Counted from the first letter of the stretch, positions 34,868-47,500 are shown. The stretch: 64,000 bases of DNA from Okapia johnstoni (GCA_024291935.2 CM044322.1:65587405-65651404); one strand, 5' to 3'. Notes: generated by a model from the sequence alone, not told the origin. Translations and numbers: made by a program.

Positions 34868-35464
34868 ATACAAACCACATTTGAATGAGAAAATAACACT
34901 TAATATTAAATCTGAATTTATTCCTGATGCATTAAAGAGAGTTTTTTTTTTTTAATCAGCTATGAAATAACAGGAAAACACATGTGAACTTTTGCCTCCA
35001 TAGATTGATTTAACATTAAAAGATAATTAGTACAAGTGATTGGCCAAGGGAGCCTTAACATTACCCATAGCTTGACTTAATTTTAAAGAGGCTATTTCCT
35101 GACTCTAGACCCCTGACCTCCCTTTACTTTAGAAAACTTGTCACTATAAATCCTTTCTCTGCATCTTTCAAATGTAAATCTTTTAAACAGCCTTTGCCTG
35201 TTTTACAACCCAGGAATGTCTTTCTCAAGGACTTGGAGCCATCCTTTTGATAGGTAATCATCAAGAAAGATAGCACCTCTATCTCCCATTTCCTGTGGGA
35301 GGGTAGGAGCCTAACTTCTCTAGACTAGGGTGCCTTACTCCAAACTGCAAAATTTCTTCTAATCATGAAGCTAAGAGACACTGATTTTTTTTTCAGGGTA
35401 AAGCCAATTAGCAAACACAGAGGGAGTACGGTGGTCTCATTCCAGCTTTTAAAACCCTATCAAA
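34868..35464. other. Unassigned, locally less AT-rich
   Basis: The part at 35080-35460 has longer C-rich runs and could be an LTR-derived piece, but I cannot place it. Confidence 0.25.
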
Positions 35465-35665
35465 TTTTGTTTTTTCTTTGATTTTCTATATTTTCACTGA
35501 AGTATAGTTGATTTACGATGTTGTGTTACTCTCTGCCCTACAGCATAGTGAAGTAGTTATACATATATAGATATTTTATTTTATCCTATTTTCCAGTATA
35601 GTTTATCACAGGATATTGAATATATTTCTCTGAGCTATACAGTAAGACCTTGTTTTTTTTATCAA
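35465..35665 (-). mobile_element. Artiodactyl L1 3' UTR, antisense
   Basis: Reversed L1 3' UTR: 'gaagtatagttgatttacga', then 'acagcatagtgaagtagtta' and 'gagctatacagtaagacctt'. Same family as the piece at 34080 but opposite strand. Confidence 0.75.
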
Positions 35666-36791
35666 ACCTGTGTTTTGTTTTTTATTTCAGTGGGAGTTGA
35701 GTTTAGACTCGGTTCTGGTAGGTGTTCCTTATTGCAATAGTCTTAAATTAAGTCTTCCTTGTCTGTTTGGTGCAATTTTTGCATCTACACAAGACTTCAG
35801 ACCAGTCTAAGGACTTGTTGTTATGGTTGTCAAATTGGAAGAAAGATTACATAGCAACTGTATAATTTACATCAGAACATGCATAAATAGTAGTAAAATA
35901 TAGTAAAATAATTTGAAAGTGATGATTTTTGAGTATTTTTTTATCTTTGCTTTTAATATAATGTATTCACTTGAGATCTCTTTGGCCTGAGAAGGAATTT
36001 ATGCTCTCCTGTTTACTCAGCTTGCTAGACTCTCCAAGCATTTGTACACAAGGCACAAATAATTGATGACATCTTCAGAACATTGTTGAGCACCTTCTTG
36101 AAAGAACTAATGAAGAGTTAATTGAAGGTCAATTTCCAGGCTGACAAACACACTAGCAAGAAAAAGTGACTTTTATTCCAGGTGTTGTGATTGACAGAGT
36201 AACGGTGCAAATGAGATTAAGTGATAAATACAGTAATCTGCTACCAAGCTAAAAGAAATTTCAAACAGTTTGGGGCTGAGGGAAATGCAGTGTATAAATT
36301 GATACATAGTTTAAACACATTGTGTAGGGAGGATATAACAGACTTTGGATTGGGTATATAAATTCATTACAAAAAATAGTTTTAAAAATCCAAACAAACT
36401 CTTCCCTCTATATATCATAATTATACCAAGCTTAAACACATGATAGGAAGAATTTTTATGAAAAGTGTTTTAACTGCCCAAATGCATTGATAAATCTGAC
36501 TTCACTCTTAGAAATAGTAACAGTAATTCTTGATTACATTTCTTTCACAATATTTCTCTAACAGGCAACGATAAGTAGTTATGGTGACATATTAGAATCT
36601 TAGGTAAAAAAATCACTGCAAACCTGTTACAGACCTGAGGAATTTATATGTAAATAAATACCTATGAATGTAGTTCTTTTTTTAAAGTGTTAGGATAGTG
36701 TTTTAAAAAATTTTTTGAACTTTATGTATTTTACCTAAATAAAATCTGAGCCAAAGATCATTAATAGTTTTGTATACAATAGAAGCAGATG
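35666..36791. other. Unassigned unique-looking sequence
   Basis: No repeat was recognised over 1.1 kb. Around 36000-36300 the sequence is less simple than its surroundings and could be a conserved non-coding element, with no direct proof. Confidence 0.3.
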
Positions 36792-37727
36792 AGTTGTTCA
36801 GTTGCTCAGTCATGTCCGACTGTTTGTGACCCTATGGACTGCAGCATGACAGGCTTCCCGGTCCTTCATCATCTCCCGGAGTTTGCTCAAACTTATGTCC
36901 ATTGAGTCAGTGATACCATCCAAGCAACTCATGCTCTGTTGCCCCTTCTCCTCCTGCCTTCAACCTTCCCCAGCAGCAGGATTTTTTCTAATGAATTGGC
37001 TCTTCACATCAGGTGGCCAAAGTATTGGAGCTTCAGCCTCATTCCTTCCGATGAATATTCAGAGTTGATTTCCTTTAGGATTGACTGGTTTGATCTCCCA
37101 AGGGACACTCAGGAGTCTTCTCCAGCATCACAGTTTGAAGGTGTCAATTCTTTGTCATTCAGCCTTTTTTTATTGTCCATCTCTCACATCTGTACTTGAC
37201 TCCTGGAAAATCCATAGCTTTGACTATATGGACATTTCTTGGCAAAGTAATATCTCTGCTTTTTAATATGCTGTCTAGGATTCCCTAGTGGTTCAGATGA
37301 TAAAGAATCTGACTGCAATGTGGGAGACCTGGGTTTGATTGCTGGGTCAGGAAGATCCTCTGGAGAAGGAAATGGCAACCCACTCCTGTATTCTTGCCTG
37401 GAAAATCCCATGGATGGAGGAGCCTGGCAGGCTCTACAGTCCATGGGGTCACAAAGATTTAGACATGACTGAGCGACTTCACTTCATTTCACTATTAGGT
37501 TTATCATTGCTTTTCTTCCAAGGAGCAAACGTCTTTTAATTTCATGGCTGCAGTCAACAGCCACAGTGATTTTGGAGCCCAAGTAAATAAAGTTAATCCC
37601 TGTTTCTATTGTTTCCTCATCTATTTGCCATAAAGTGATGGGATCAGATGCCATTATCTTAGTTTTATTGAATGTTGAAGTTTAAGCCAGCTTTTTCACT
37701 CTCTTCTTTTAACTTCATCAAGAAGAG
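36792..37727 (-). mobile_element. BovB 3' portion, antisense, split by a Bov-tA
   Basis: Reversed BovB from the 3' end ('gttgttcagttgctcagtca') to codons just after YADD ('cttcatcaagaagag'), interrupted at 37281-37490. It is more diverged than most copies here. Confidence 0.9.
37281..37490 (+). mobile_element. Bov-tA SINE nested in BovB
   Basis: A complete Bov-tA: 'gtggttcagatgataaagaa', 'tgggtttgattgctgggtca', and the BovA body to 'catgactgagcgacttcact'. BovB resumes at 'tttatcattgcttttcttcc'. Confidence 0.92.
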
Positions 37728-37824
37728 TTTATATATAATTATATTGAAATATTGAGCCATTAAATTGGTTGTAGGAAATGTTGATTTGAACAAACATTAT
37801 AAATTATTGAGTTTTTAATTTCAG

Positions 37825-37881
37825 ATTCTGTCAGCGGCAATCAAATTTCTATGCTGATTCAGGATATTTTGCTTCAGTCAG
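37825..37881 (+). other. Exon-like 57-bp segment with both splice signals
   Basis: A 57-bp block is preceded by 'tttttaatttcag' (pyrimidine-rich tract plus AG acceptor) and followed by 'gtgagt' (consensus donor). Its length is exactly 19 codons. Two of three frames are open; one reads QRQSNFYADSGYFASV, the other SVSGNQISMLIQDILLQS. It matches no repeat I recognise and lies about 100 bp beyond a BovB. It could be a small, perhaps alternatively used exon of a host gene whose intron this window represents, or a chance match. No gene is asserted. Confidence 0.35.
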
Positions 37882-38654
37882 GTGAGTGATTTCATTTTAA
37901 CACTGTTAATAAACACACATTTAAAGGTAGAAAATTACATTGGTTTAAAAATGCTAACTCTCACTAGAGACTTTACTTCAAAGTATAAAATGACAGAAAC
38001 TTTGCATCATTTAATTTATCCTTATTTGCATACTAATTTAGTAACTTTCATTTTAAATGACCCTTAGACAACTTAAACTTTTAAGAAAAATGTGTTAGAT
38101 TTTTTTTTGAAAAATGTGACCCATAAATATTTGAAAAAAATTGGGAAAATGTAAAAAGTATATATAGAAAAATTATGTGAGCCTCTTACAATTCAGTGTT
38201 ATCTCTACTTAGCTTTTAAAAATTTTATATGACTATAGAAAGCAAGATGTTTACTGATTTCTTAGTTACAACATTTCTTAATTAAAATATTCATAAGCTT
38301 TCATTTTTACTTTTATTCATGTGATAAAATGTTTCCTTTCTCATTAATGCATAGCCTAACATGGTTTTCCATGCATAATCCAGAACAAGTATCTACATTA
38401 CATAGATACTTAATTTGTCAAAGTTTCCCTGATTATCTTGCCATTGTTATGTCCTTGGGTTAAGTCATTTGTTTTCTTTAAAGTGCGAGAATGAAGATTT
38501 CTTACAATCTCAGATACCTGATGCTGTCAGAGGAAGTCACTTCCTTTCTCTTGTTCATAGAGCATCTTGTAATAAAAACAAACAAAAACATAGTAAAAAT
38601 TACCTCTTCTGAACAACATTGCAGGAACTGCTTCATTAGAGCAAATACCTTCAT
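37882..38654. other. AT-rich stretch, nothing recognised
   Basis: No repeat or further exon-like unit was seen. Confidence 0.4.
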
Positions 38655-38855
38655 GTTCTGGGGCTCAGATGATAAAGAATCTGCCTGTAATGCAGGAGAC
38701 CTGGATTCGATCTCTGCGTTGGGAATATCCCCTGGAGAAGGGACTGGGGACCCATTTGAATATTGTTGCATGGAGAAATCAGTGGACAGATGAGCATGGT
38801 GGGCTACAGTCCAGGGGGTTGCAAAGAGTTGGATACGACTGAGTGAGTAAACACA
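38655..38855 (+). mobile_element. Bov-tA SINE
   Basis: The tRNA head ('ggctcagatgataaagaatc', 'ggattcgatctc' as the B box) plus a diverged BovA body ending 'gttggatacgactgagtgag'. Confidence 0.88.
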
Positions 38856-40566
38856 CATACATCCCTCCATTTTTGTTTCTGTCTAGGTATTGTTCGAAAT
38901 TGTGATTTAATTTACAGCACCTATAGTATAGAGAGTATTAAAATGTATTTACAATATATGTGTATAATTATCATTTAAATAAAAGAACAAATGGATAGTA
39001 AGGAAATGGAGCAAGAGAAATTTAAGATATTTTAGAGTCAGTGAGAAATGTACTTATGAAGGATAATCATTTTCACATTCCTGTGTTAATTAATTAGTTT
39101 ATATGAGCAATATGCTTTTGATAGACCAGGCATATAATCCAAATTTTGTGGAGCATAACACTCTAAATATACCAAATGTTAACTTTTGAAGAGTATTGGT
39201 TGTACTTCTTCAGATTGTCACATTTTTAGGTTGATTTCATTTTTATGTGTCAATATTTGATCATAAAATTTTATGGACAAAATTATAGAAAAGAATGGGT
39301 AACAGAGGCAGAGAAAGAAAAATATTAAATGTCAATTGAGAGTACTTTGCTTCCATTTTAAACCTATAGGAACCCAAGGGAAATATTTTGTATTGTAAAT
39401 ATGAAAGCAACAAAATCTCAAAACACATAACATCACGGAAATGCTAATATTTTTCTGGGTTTAGAACATGATTTCCTGGCTTCTGCAACAATATGTTTTT
39501 TCCTAAAGATGTATCTGCAATATACACTGTGTTTTAAACATAAAATAGTTTTATATTACTAGTTGATAAATTTACTTTCATCTGTTTTCTTTTCATTATT
39601 TTTTTTCTTTTTTACTCTGTATATGTTTGCTGTTCTTAGAATTATAAAATCTCAGAATATTAGTAGGTTTACTTAATTTTTCCCAAGTCAATTTACTATT
39701 GATGCTTCTGCTCCCTTTGCAATCTTTCTAGAAATTTAATTGCAGTCAAGTAGCAGCATATAAAATTGTCTTCTTGAAATAAATAGAGCAAAACAATACA
39801 AAATGTCCTTAGAATCTACCGGCAGCCATAAACCTAATTTGGACACTCTGCTATGGTTATTATTATTGCCATTTTCAGTTCCCTGTTCAGTTTTTACATA
39901 GCCACTTACCATTTCTATAACCACATTTGATGACAGTAGATATTTTGTAACATATACTATTGTGAATATATGGCAAAATTAGGAAATGTAAGAACAAGAA
40001 TTTTGACCACATTATATTGTTCATTCAGTTACTACAATAAACACACTTTCCCATAATACATGCACATTTTAATCACCAGTTTCTTTGGTCATATAATTTA
40101 TAGAGGAGCAACAGTGTTCCCCAGTCACCACTAGTGTAGATCTCTAAAATACCAGACAGGTATTTGTGCCACAGAATAATGTTAGCATATTTAATTTATC
40201 AGGTTATTATTTTTCTCATGAAAATCTTAAGTGGAAAATTTATGTTAAAAAGTAGAAATCCTCAGGAACCATTGTTATGCAATGAATTCCTTGTGACTGC
40301 AATGCCTGATGCTTTATTCCTTGAAATGGTCAGTGTATGATGTGATGTGGGTTCAGTTCCATATTGTGTCCTGTGTGTGTTGAACTCTGAGATGGTACAA
40401 TTTGAATGTGGAAAGCAGAGAGGATTTTCCCTTGGAATCATCCTCCCCTGATGTAGTCGACCTTGCCAGCACAGGTGCTTCTTTCACCTCCTCTCTTGTA
40501 CTCTGAATATTCTGCCTCCTCTGTCACCACTTAGGGGCTGTTGTTGCATTAGACGACCCTCTACAT
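38856..40566. other. Unassigned AT-rich sequence
   Basis: 1.7 kb without recognised repeats or exon-like segments. 40290-40560 is somewhat less AT-rich. Confidence 0.45.
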
Positions 40567-40765
40567 CAGTTGTCCCCAACCTTTTTGGCACCAGGGACCA
40601 GTTTCATGGAAGATAATTTTTCCATGGACCAGGGGTAGGGGGGGATGGTTTAGATAATTCAAGTGCCTTACATTTATTGTACAATTTATTTCTGTTATTA
40701 TTACATAAGCTCCACCTCAGGTCATAGCATTAGATCCTGGAGGTTAGGGACCTCTGAGTCTAAAT
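40567..40765 (+). mobile_element. hAT-like DNA transposon fragment
   Basis: It starts with a terminal-repeat-like 'cagttgtccccaaccttttt', continuing 'ggcaccagggaccagtttca' and 'ttccatggaccaggggtagg', a pattern of a common mammalian non-autonomous DNA transposon. The opposite terminal repeat is absent, so it is truncated. The exact family is not asserted. Confidence 0.6.
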
Positions 40766-43545
40766 AAAAAGCAAAGCCTACAGGAGTGGGTGCAGAATCA
40801 AAGCCAGAATGGTGCATTGGGAGTCCTCTGCCGGTGTTTCATACCAGTCTTCCCTTTAACAATTACTAAGTTCTTCCTCTTTCTTTGCCTCCTTTTCCCC
40901 CAGATAACCAAGTCCTTTGGGGAAGGTGTCTCCAATATTCCTTTGGAATTTATTTCTCTTTTAGAGTTTCATCAGAATGCTTTTAGCCTGATGACTTCCT
41001 AAATATCTCACTTTAATATAAATAGATAGAACTTGCAGTAGAGAAGAAGACAAATATTAAAATTCCAGATAACATATTTTACTTTTAAAGGGAAGGTAAG
41101 ACATGTTGGGATAAGTCACATACAGAGTTAGATAACTAAGAAAATAAAAATGAGATGTAATCATTTTATATCATTTCAATTGAAAAAAGTTCTAGGTTAT
41201 TGTGGATTATAAAATAAACTCCTGGGAATGATATAAGTTTTAGACATTATAGTAGTTTTTCAGCAATGAGAGTGAATTAATAGACATTAGAATGCTTCCT
41301 CAAGGAATTATTTTAATGACTAGATTTTTTATTTTATTTTACACCATCTGAAGACAAATTATATGCTTAAAATTACCTTTAAATCCAATGAATTTGTGTA
41401 CAAAATTTGTATTTGCTAATTTCCCCTTTTAAGGACATAAGCCTCTTATGAATGTGAATATGATATAGACCTTTTCATGTGTGGACCATTTTACGTATAA
41501 ACACATAAATGAATTTTCTATCAGTGTGAATATTATTTAGAGATTTTCATGTTTAAATTGGTTCATGTTTGAGTGTCTTCTTTAACATCATAATATAATA
41601 AATAGGATTTAGAGTGTATTAATGATTCTTTCATTATTAGTAAGAAAAGCAGAGTCATTCTTCAAAACTCCCTCTAAAATAGTTAAAACATTCTTTTGCA
41701 TGTGGACATCTACATGTAAATACACAAAGGTGTATATGGGATATTCCAAAGAATACATAGTAACATATAAATGGCAACAACTTCTATTCAAGATAAATGT
41801 GGAAAACAGGGATGCTTAGAATACCCATACTGGACAGGCAGGGGCAAAATGGCTCATTATTGAACTGGGAAATCAGAGAGGACTAGATGGAACAAGCCAC
41901 TTCTGATTGGGCTTGAGAATATGGTCAGCTTCGTAATGTAATGTGTTATTTGTGAGGCAAATTAATTGCACTCTTTGAGTCACACAGTAACCAGATGGTA
42001 TAATGGACTAATAATATAAATTTGCTCACAAAAGCTCTGAAAGCTATTTGAGCTCAGTCAGTTCTGTTGAATCTCTCCACAAAGTGCTTTGCGATGAGAA
42101 TGGCTCTATGCCTGGTGATATTAAATTAAGTTGCTTTTGAAAAAAAAAATACTGTGTATTTTGATTAAGGTGAAAATGAACACATTTTAAAGAAGGAACC
42201 CTTATAGATGGTTGAAAATAACATCAGTGACCAAATATATCTGACCTTTGAATGTCACAAAATGTCACTCTAATCTTGAAGTATAGAGTGAAAAAGTTCC
42301 ATTTCCTATGGTTAGAAAATGATACATTTAGTCCCTTGTTTATATATTAACATGCCTAGAGCACCTAGTAAAAGTCTGTTTCATGTTAAATGGAAAGAAC
42401 CGCAATTGCTATACTTTCAGTGCAAAGATTTTTTGTTGTTGTTAAAAATTCTCGTTATATTTTGAATGATCACATATTAGATACAATAGAGGACATTATC
42501 ATTTCTGTTTCTAGCATATCTTGTAGAGATACAACCACTGTAACAAAATAGAAATCAGTCAATTTTTACATAAGTATTGATTATATATTTCGTGCTGAAT
42601 AACATTTTACTTGGTAGAAATATGAACAAAGAATTGAAAAGCATGGCTTGAGAAGAAGTAAAGTGCAATTGAAAAAGAGAACAAAACAAGACAAAGCATG
42701 CATTGTATTTATGTTAAAGGATTCATAAGGATCTTACACTCTTGGTGAATAAGTAATTATATTTAAGGTGAAATCATTAATAAAAGTTAAAATCATTAGT
42801 AAAAGTTAATAACTTGGGAATACTGCAAATTGTTAGACATAAATAGGCAGAGCCAGTAATCACAGAGAAATGTTCAATAGAGGATATTTTATGAAAAATG
42901 GTACAAAATATAATTTTTATAAAAGGAAGGAGAAGCAAGCTGAACTTACTGAGTACCTACTATTACTACATCCCAGATAATGTGTTACCTTGAGGGTTAT
43001 TTATTATTATCATTAACATCTAAAAGCATTTTTAAAGCCCATACACCTAACAGGTAGCTGCCTGTACTGAGATTAAAATTCAGGATCATCACTGACTTGT
43101 GATTCTACTGCTCTGGTCTTACCCTTGCCTCTAACTTGTGTGTAGTTTTAAATGGAATGTCTCTAATGACAAAGAAATTTATACAATCTGACAAAACCAT
43201 TGTTTTGTTTTCAGACTTGGATTTATTCTATTTTTCTTTAATTTACTACAGTGTGACAATTCATATATTCTTATATACTCACCAATTAGCTCAATGTGGA
43301 AACAGATATTAGTGAACATAATAGCCAAGTATACATAAATATTATAACTGTATTATGTAATAAAAGTGTAAGCATACTTCAACTTGCAGAGTAATCTTCA
43401 AGAAAAGGTATCCTTATATCTTGGTCAGAAAAATAATTTAAGTCACTGTAGACAGAAATAAAATATGAAACATTTAAGGAATAAACTGAGTACAGGCACA
43501 CACAGATTTCTGAGAAAAACTATGCTTCTCAGTAATTAGTTATTT
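40766..43545. other. Unassigned AT-rich sequence, largest repeat-poor gap
   Basis: 2.8 kb with no recognised repeat. The block at about 41870-42150 has a less simple, motif-rich texture (for example 'gaggcaaattaattgcactc') and may be conserved non-coding sequence. No exon could be supported. Confidence 0.4.
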
Positions 43546-43548
43546 GTA

Positions 43549-43570
43549 GTAGCAGCAGCAGCAGCAGCAG
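43549..43570. repeat. (AGC)n short tract
   Basis: Seven or so AGC units directly before a BovB 3' end. It may be the tail of a lost SINE, since BovA2 ends in such a tract, or an expansion at the junction. Confidence 0.85.
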
Positions 43571-43990
43571 TCACGTACAGATGTGAAGGTTGGACAGTAA
43601 AGAAGGCGGAGTGCTGAAGAATTGATGCCTTTGAACTGTGGTGTTGGAAAAGACTCTTGAGAGTACCTTGGACTGCGAGGAGATCCAACCAGTCTATCCT
43701 AAGGAAGTCAACCCTGAATATTCATTGGAAGGACTGATGCTGAATCTAAAGTTCCAAAACTTTGGCCACCTGATGCGAAGAGCTGACTCATTGGAAAAGA
43801 CCCTGATGCTGGGAAAGATTGAAAGCAGAAAGAGAAGGGGATGACAGAGGATAGAATGGTTGGATGGTAACATCATCTCAATGCACATGAGTTTGAGCAA
43901 ACTCTAGGAGATAGTGAAGGACAGGGAAGCCTGGCATGGTGCAATCCATGAGGTTGCAAAGAGTCAGACACAACTGAGTGCCTGAACAAA
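43571..43990 (+). mobile_element. BovB 3' end, sense, 5'-truncated
   Basis: The last 420 bp or so of BovB, from the codons for the ESWT region to a degenerate tail ('gagtgcctgaacaaaa'). It is the only BovB between 37.7 and 53.8 kb. Confidence 0.92.
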
Positions 43991-44099
43991 AATAATAAGT
44001 TATGAATTTTTGCATGATGAATTACCCCACTACTTAACATCATCAAACACCAAATGCTTAACATATTTTAATTCCTGTGGATCAGAAATGTGGTAATAG

Positions 44100-44555
44100 T
44101 TCAATTAGGTGGTTCTGCCTCAGGGTGAGTGAAGCTGTTGGGTATGCGGTCATGTCAAGGTTGTACTGGGGCTAAAGAATCTGCTTCTTGCTTCACTGCC
44201 TTGGTTGTTTGTGGCTTCAGTTCCTGACTGGAATCTGACAAAGGCTTCTCATCCCCACCATGTGAGCTTTCTCCACAGGGCTGCTTACAACATCACAGCT
44301 TGCTTCCCTCCAGCAGGGGATCCAAGAAAGACAACTCATGGTGGAAACCATGGTCTCTTTAAAATCTAACGTTGCTTGGAACATACCATCATTTCTGCCA
44401 AATACTATTGGCTGCAAAGACTATAGTCTTGAGGTCATCCTAAAGATGACCTAAAAAAGGGTGACCTAAAAAAGTTGTGAATAGCAGGAGGCAGGGATGT
44501 TTGGCGGCCCATTAGGAGATTGGCTACTTACACACACCAGGGAATTCTATACAAC
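44100..44555. repeat. Ancient mammalian interspersed repeat, name not asserted
   Basis: Passages such as 'ttcagttcctgactggaatc', 'ctttctccacagggctgctt', 'aacataccatcatttctgcc' and 'gcaggaggcagggatgtttg' follow a pattern seen widely in mammalian genomes, so this looks like an old repeat rather than unique DNA. Family and orientation are left open. Confidence 0.4.
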
Positions 44556-44582
44556 CAGGAGCAATACCACTCACTCTTCTCC

Positions 44583-44660
44583 AAGAAACATTTGCAACAT
44601 CTAGAGACAATTGAGTTTGTCAGAGCTTCTGGTTCCTAATGAGTAGAGGCCTGAGATGTT
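44583..44660 (+). mobile_element. MER5A-like DNA transposon fragment
   Basis: 'gcaacatctagagacaattg' followed by 'atgagtagaggcctgagatg' resembles the middle of MER5A, a hAT-Charlie non-autonomous element. Short and diverged. Confidence 0.35.
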
Positions 44661-44671
44661 TTCTCTTTTAA

Positions 44672-45138
44672 ATTCTTTCCCATGTTGTTTTATCATGGGA
44701 TATTGGGTACAGTTCCCTGTGCTATACAGTAGGACCTTGTGTTTATCCATTCTGTATATAATGGTTTCCATCTGCTAAGCCCAAAGCAGTATTCCATCCC
44801 TCCTCCTAGCCTCTTTTCCCTTGCAACCACAAGTCTGTTCTCCCATCTGTGAGTCTGTTCCTATTTCATAGATAGGTTCATTTGTGTCAGATTTTAGATT
44901 TCACATATAAGTGATATCATATGGTGTTTGTCTTTATCTTTCTAACTTACTTTACTTAGTATGATAATCTCTAAGTTCATCCATGTTGCCACAAATGGCA
45001 TTATTTCATTCTTTTTTGTTTGACTGAGTGGTATTTCATAGTATATATGTACTGCACCTTCTTTATCCATTCATCTGTTGATGGACGTTTAGGTTGTTTC
45101 CATGTCTTGGCTGTTGTGAATAATGCAACACTGGGGTC
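44672..45138 (-). mobile_element. Artiodactyl L1 3' portion, antisense
   Basis: From the reversed 3' UTR ('gtgctatacagtaggacctt', 'tggtttccatctgctaagcc') into the reversed end of ORF2 ('aagttcatccatgttgccac', 'gttgatggacgtttaggttg', 'ttggctgttgtgaataatgc'). The frame at 45020-45271 on the plus strand is only a read-through of this. Confidence 0.85.
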
Positions 45139-45416
45139 CACAGTGCACAGGAAAGGCCTCCAAGCAAATTATCCATTTCAAAACATCAGTCGTGCTAAGT
45201 TTAAGAAACACTGTTCAAGAAAGCTAGAAAGTGTGAAAGAGGCTATAATAGAAATAATTTATAACATATGAATTCTCTAAATATTCTTTGTATACACCAT
45301 TCTGAGCGAATTAATAAAGGAGATACTCAAGTAAAACAAAAGAATTAAAAATAATACCCAAAATAAAGTGAGTTAAAATGATCAAAAATAAAAACATGTA
45401 TGCTTCAGGTAGTATG

Positions 45417-45473
<57 letters not shown>

Positions 45474-46371
45474 GTAGAACCAATTAAAAACTTTTGACAA
45501 ATGAACTAAAAATTTTGAGAGTTGCAATAAAAATTGTTTTTATATAAACTAAAATATATCTTGCAAATAAATCTTTTCTTGCCTGTTTGATTTTCCTCTT
45601 TTACCCACGATTTAGGAATGTTCCCATCAAACCTGGAAGTAGGGTTATCATGTTTTTCTAGTTGTGTTAATATTATTTAGATTTTCCCCTGCCTAGCAGA
45701 AATTGCCATCTGTGTGTTTCTATATTTCTAAAGAAATAACTGAGTTTTTATTTGTTTTATAGTACACAGTAAATTTTGTAACCTTATATGATAGCATCAT
45801 GTTTTGCCAAGTTTGCCCAAAATTTCAACCAATTTAACTGATACTTTCCATTTCACTTTTGTGGGTGTTATAATTAACAATAAATAGTTTGAAATATTAG
45901 TATTTTCTGAAAGAATTTCTTATAAAAAGTCTTTGTAATGTTAAAATGTTCTCCAAAGTGGAAACTGAAATTTATAATTGTGCTTGAAGTTAATGCCATT
46001 TAGAAAGATAAACACAAGAATGACAACTCTTTACCCACTCAGGAGGAAGGCAAGTTTATCAGCAATGAATTCATAAAGAATCAACTGATAGTCAAAAATG
46101 AAGCATCAGCTGAGAATGTTTTGGTGCAGAAATCAGCATTCTCCCAGAAAGTAGACTATATGCAGAGTAGTTCTCTTTCAATGCTAGTTACTCATACGTA
46201 GTCAAGATGCAGAAATATCTTTATAAGCTTTGTTAAATATCTCTGAGGTAGTTTATATGAATGATACATTCTTAGGAGAACTTGTTAGTCCTTGAGATGA
46301 ATTCAGGAGACCAGTATATTTTCTCTTCATCTGTCTCCTGCCTTGTGAATTTAGTTTAATAGACATTCACC
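45139..46371. other. Unassigned AT-rich sequence with a CA repeat
   Basis: Apart from the microsatellite at 45422, nothing was recognised. Confidence 0.45.
45422..45470. repeat. (CA)n microsatellite
   Basis: About 24 uninterrupted CA units, long enough to be polymorphic. Confidence 0.98.
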
Positions 46372-46585
46372 ATGGGCTTCCTGGATCGTTTGAATGTAAA
46401 AGAATCTGCCTGCAATGCAGGAGATCCAGGTTTGATCCCTTGGTGGGGAAAATCTCCTGGAGAAGGGAATGGTTACCCACTCCAGTATTCTTGCCTGGAG
46501 AATTCCATGGACAGAGAAGCCTGGTGGGCTACAGTCCATGGGGTTGTAAAGAGTTGGACCCTACTGACTAGCGCTTTCCTTTTCA
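46372..46585 (+). mobile_element. Bov-tA SINE
   Basis: A diverged tRNA head ('tgggcttcctggatcgtttg', with the A box mostly lost), B-box-like 'aggtttgatccc', then a good BovA body to 'ggaccctactgactagcg'. Confidence 0.88.
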
Positions 46586-46656
46586 CTTTTTGCTGTAACC
46601 AGGATACAAGCAGATAGAATAGTTAGCAACAAAGCCATGTTCTTATAGATATTCAG

Positions 46657-46662
46657 CAAAAA

Positions 46663-46707
<45 letters not shown>

Positions 46708-46710
46708 AAA
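46657..46710. repeat. Poly(A) followed by (AT)n
   Basis: About 14 A, then AT units with one C interruption. A likely source is the 3' tail of a lost or very short retroposon, expanded to AT repeats. Confidence 0.9.
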
Positions 46711-46789
46711 TTCTGATTCTACACCCAAAGAGCCATGGGGGAATTTATTCCTAGGATAAAGCAAATAAACTCAGCCCTGCATGTATCAA

Positions 46790-47240
46790 TGAGATATCAA
46801 AAATTTCTGCAACTTAAAAACACACATCATAAGAGTTGTGAGTTTATTCAGGGGCCCTTCTGAGGACGATAGCCCAGGAGACACCCTCTCAGTAGCTCTA
46901 AGGAAACTGCTCTGAGGGGTAAGGGACAAGTCATTTGTATGTGAATTTTTGGCTAGGGCATGGATGTAACTGAGCATACATCTTGGTAAAAGATTGCTTG
47001 CCAATCACAAAGAACACATATCTCAAGTTAATGATTTTAAGTGCTTTTCTGTGAATGGGAAGATGCAAGAATCAGAGTTTATAAATTTTTTCTGGGATAT
47101 CTCTAATTATTAAAGAGGCCTGTTTTTCCAAACACGGGGTGCCTCATCCTGCTTTTCATCCTAACTTCCTCTCAGGAGGCTTGTCAATCAGCGACTGCAG
47201 TGGCTAATGGTTTCATCCCTCTTTTCTTTGTTTAACACTG
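46790..47240 (-). repeat. LTR-like repeat, unnamed, antisense guess
   Basis: The passages 'gtgagtttattcaggggccc', 'gatagcccaggagacaccct', 'atctcaagttaatgatttta' and 'gaatgggaagatgcaagaat' recall a ruminant dispersed repeat. A reversed poly(A)-signal-like 'tttatt' at the left suggests minus orientation. It is not confirmed. Confidence 0.35.
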
Positions 47241-47312
47241 TGATTCAGCTTAGAATCTTTGATGGACAAGTTAGTCTTGTGTGGGTTGAGATGCCTAGAC
47301 TGAGTTTTAAAA

Positions 47313-47500
47313 AATTATTTATATATTTGGCTGTGCCAGGTCTTAGTTGCAGCATGGAGGATTTTTTTTTTAAGTTGAGTATGCAAACTCTTAGTTGCAG
47401 CCTGTGGAATCCAGTTCCCTGACCAGGAATTGAACCCTGGCCTCCTGCACTGGCAGCGTTGAGCAGAGTCTTAGTCACTGGACCACCAGGGAAGTCTCCC
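47313..47500 (-). mobile_element. CHR-type tRNA SINE (cetartiodactyl)
   Basis: A reversed CHR SINE: 'gctgtgccaggtcttagttg', 'ttccctgaccaggaattgaa', 'gactctgctcaac'-type middle and 'ctggaccaccagggaagtct' at the end. A short 'ctgagtt' beside both ends could be a TSD. It sits inside the surrounding LTR-like block. Confidence 0.82.

Noticed and set aside
40900..40920. Splice acceptor-like 'ccttttcccccag' as the start of an exon
   Set aside because: The following sequence has no matching donor at a sensible distance and no recognisable protein similarity.
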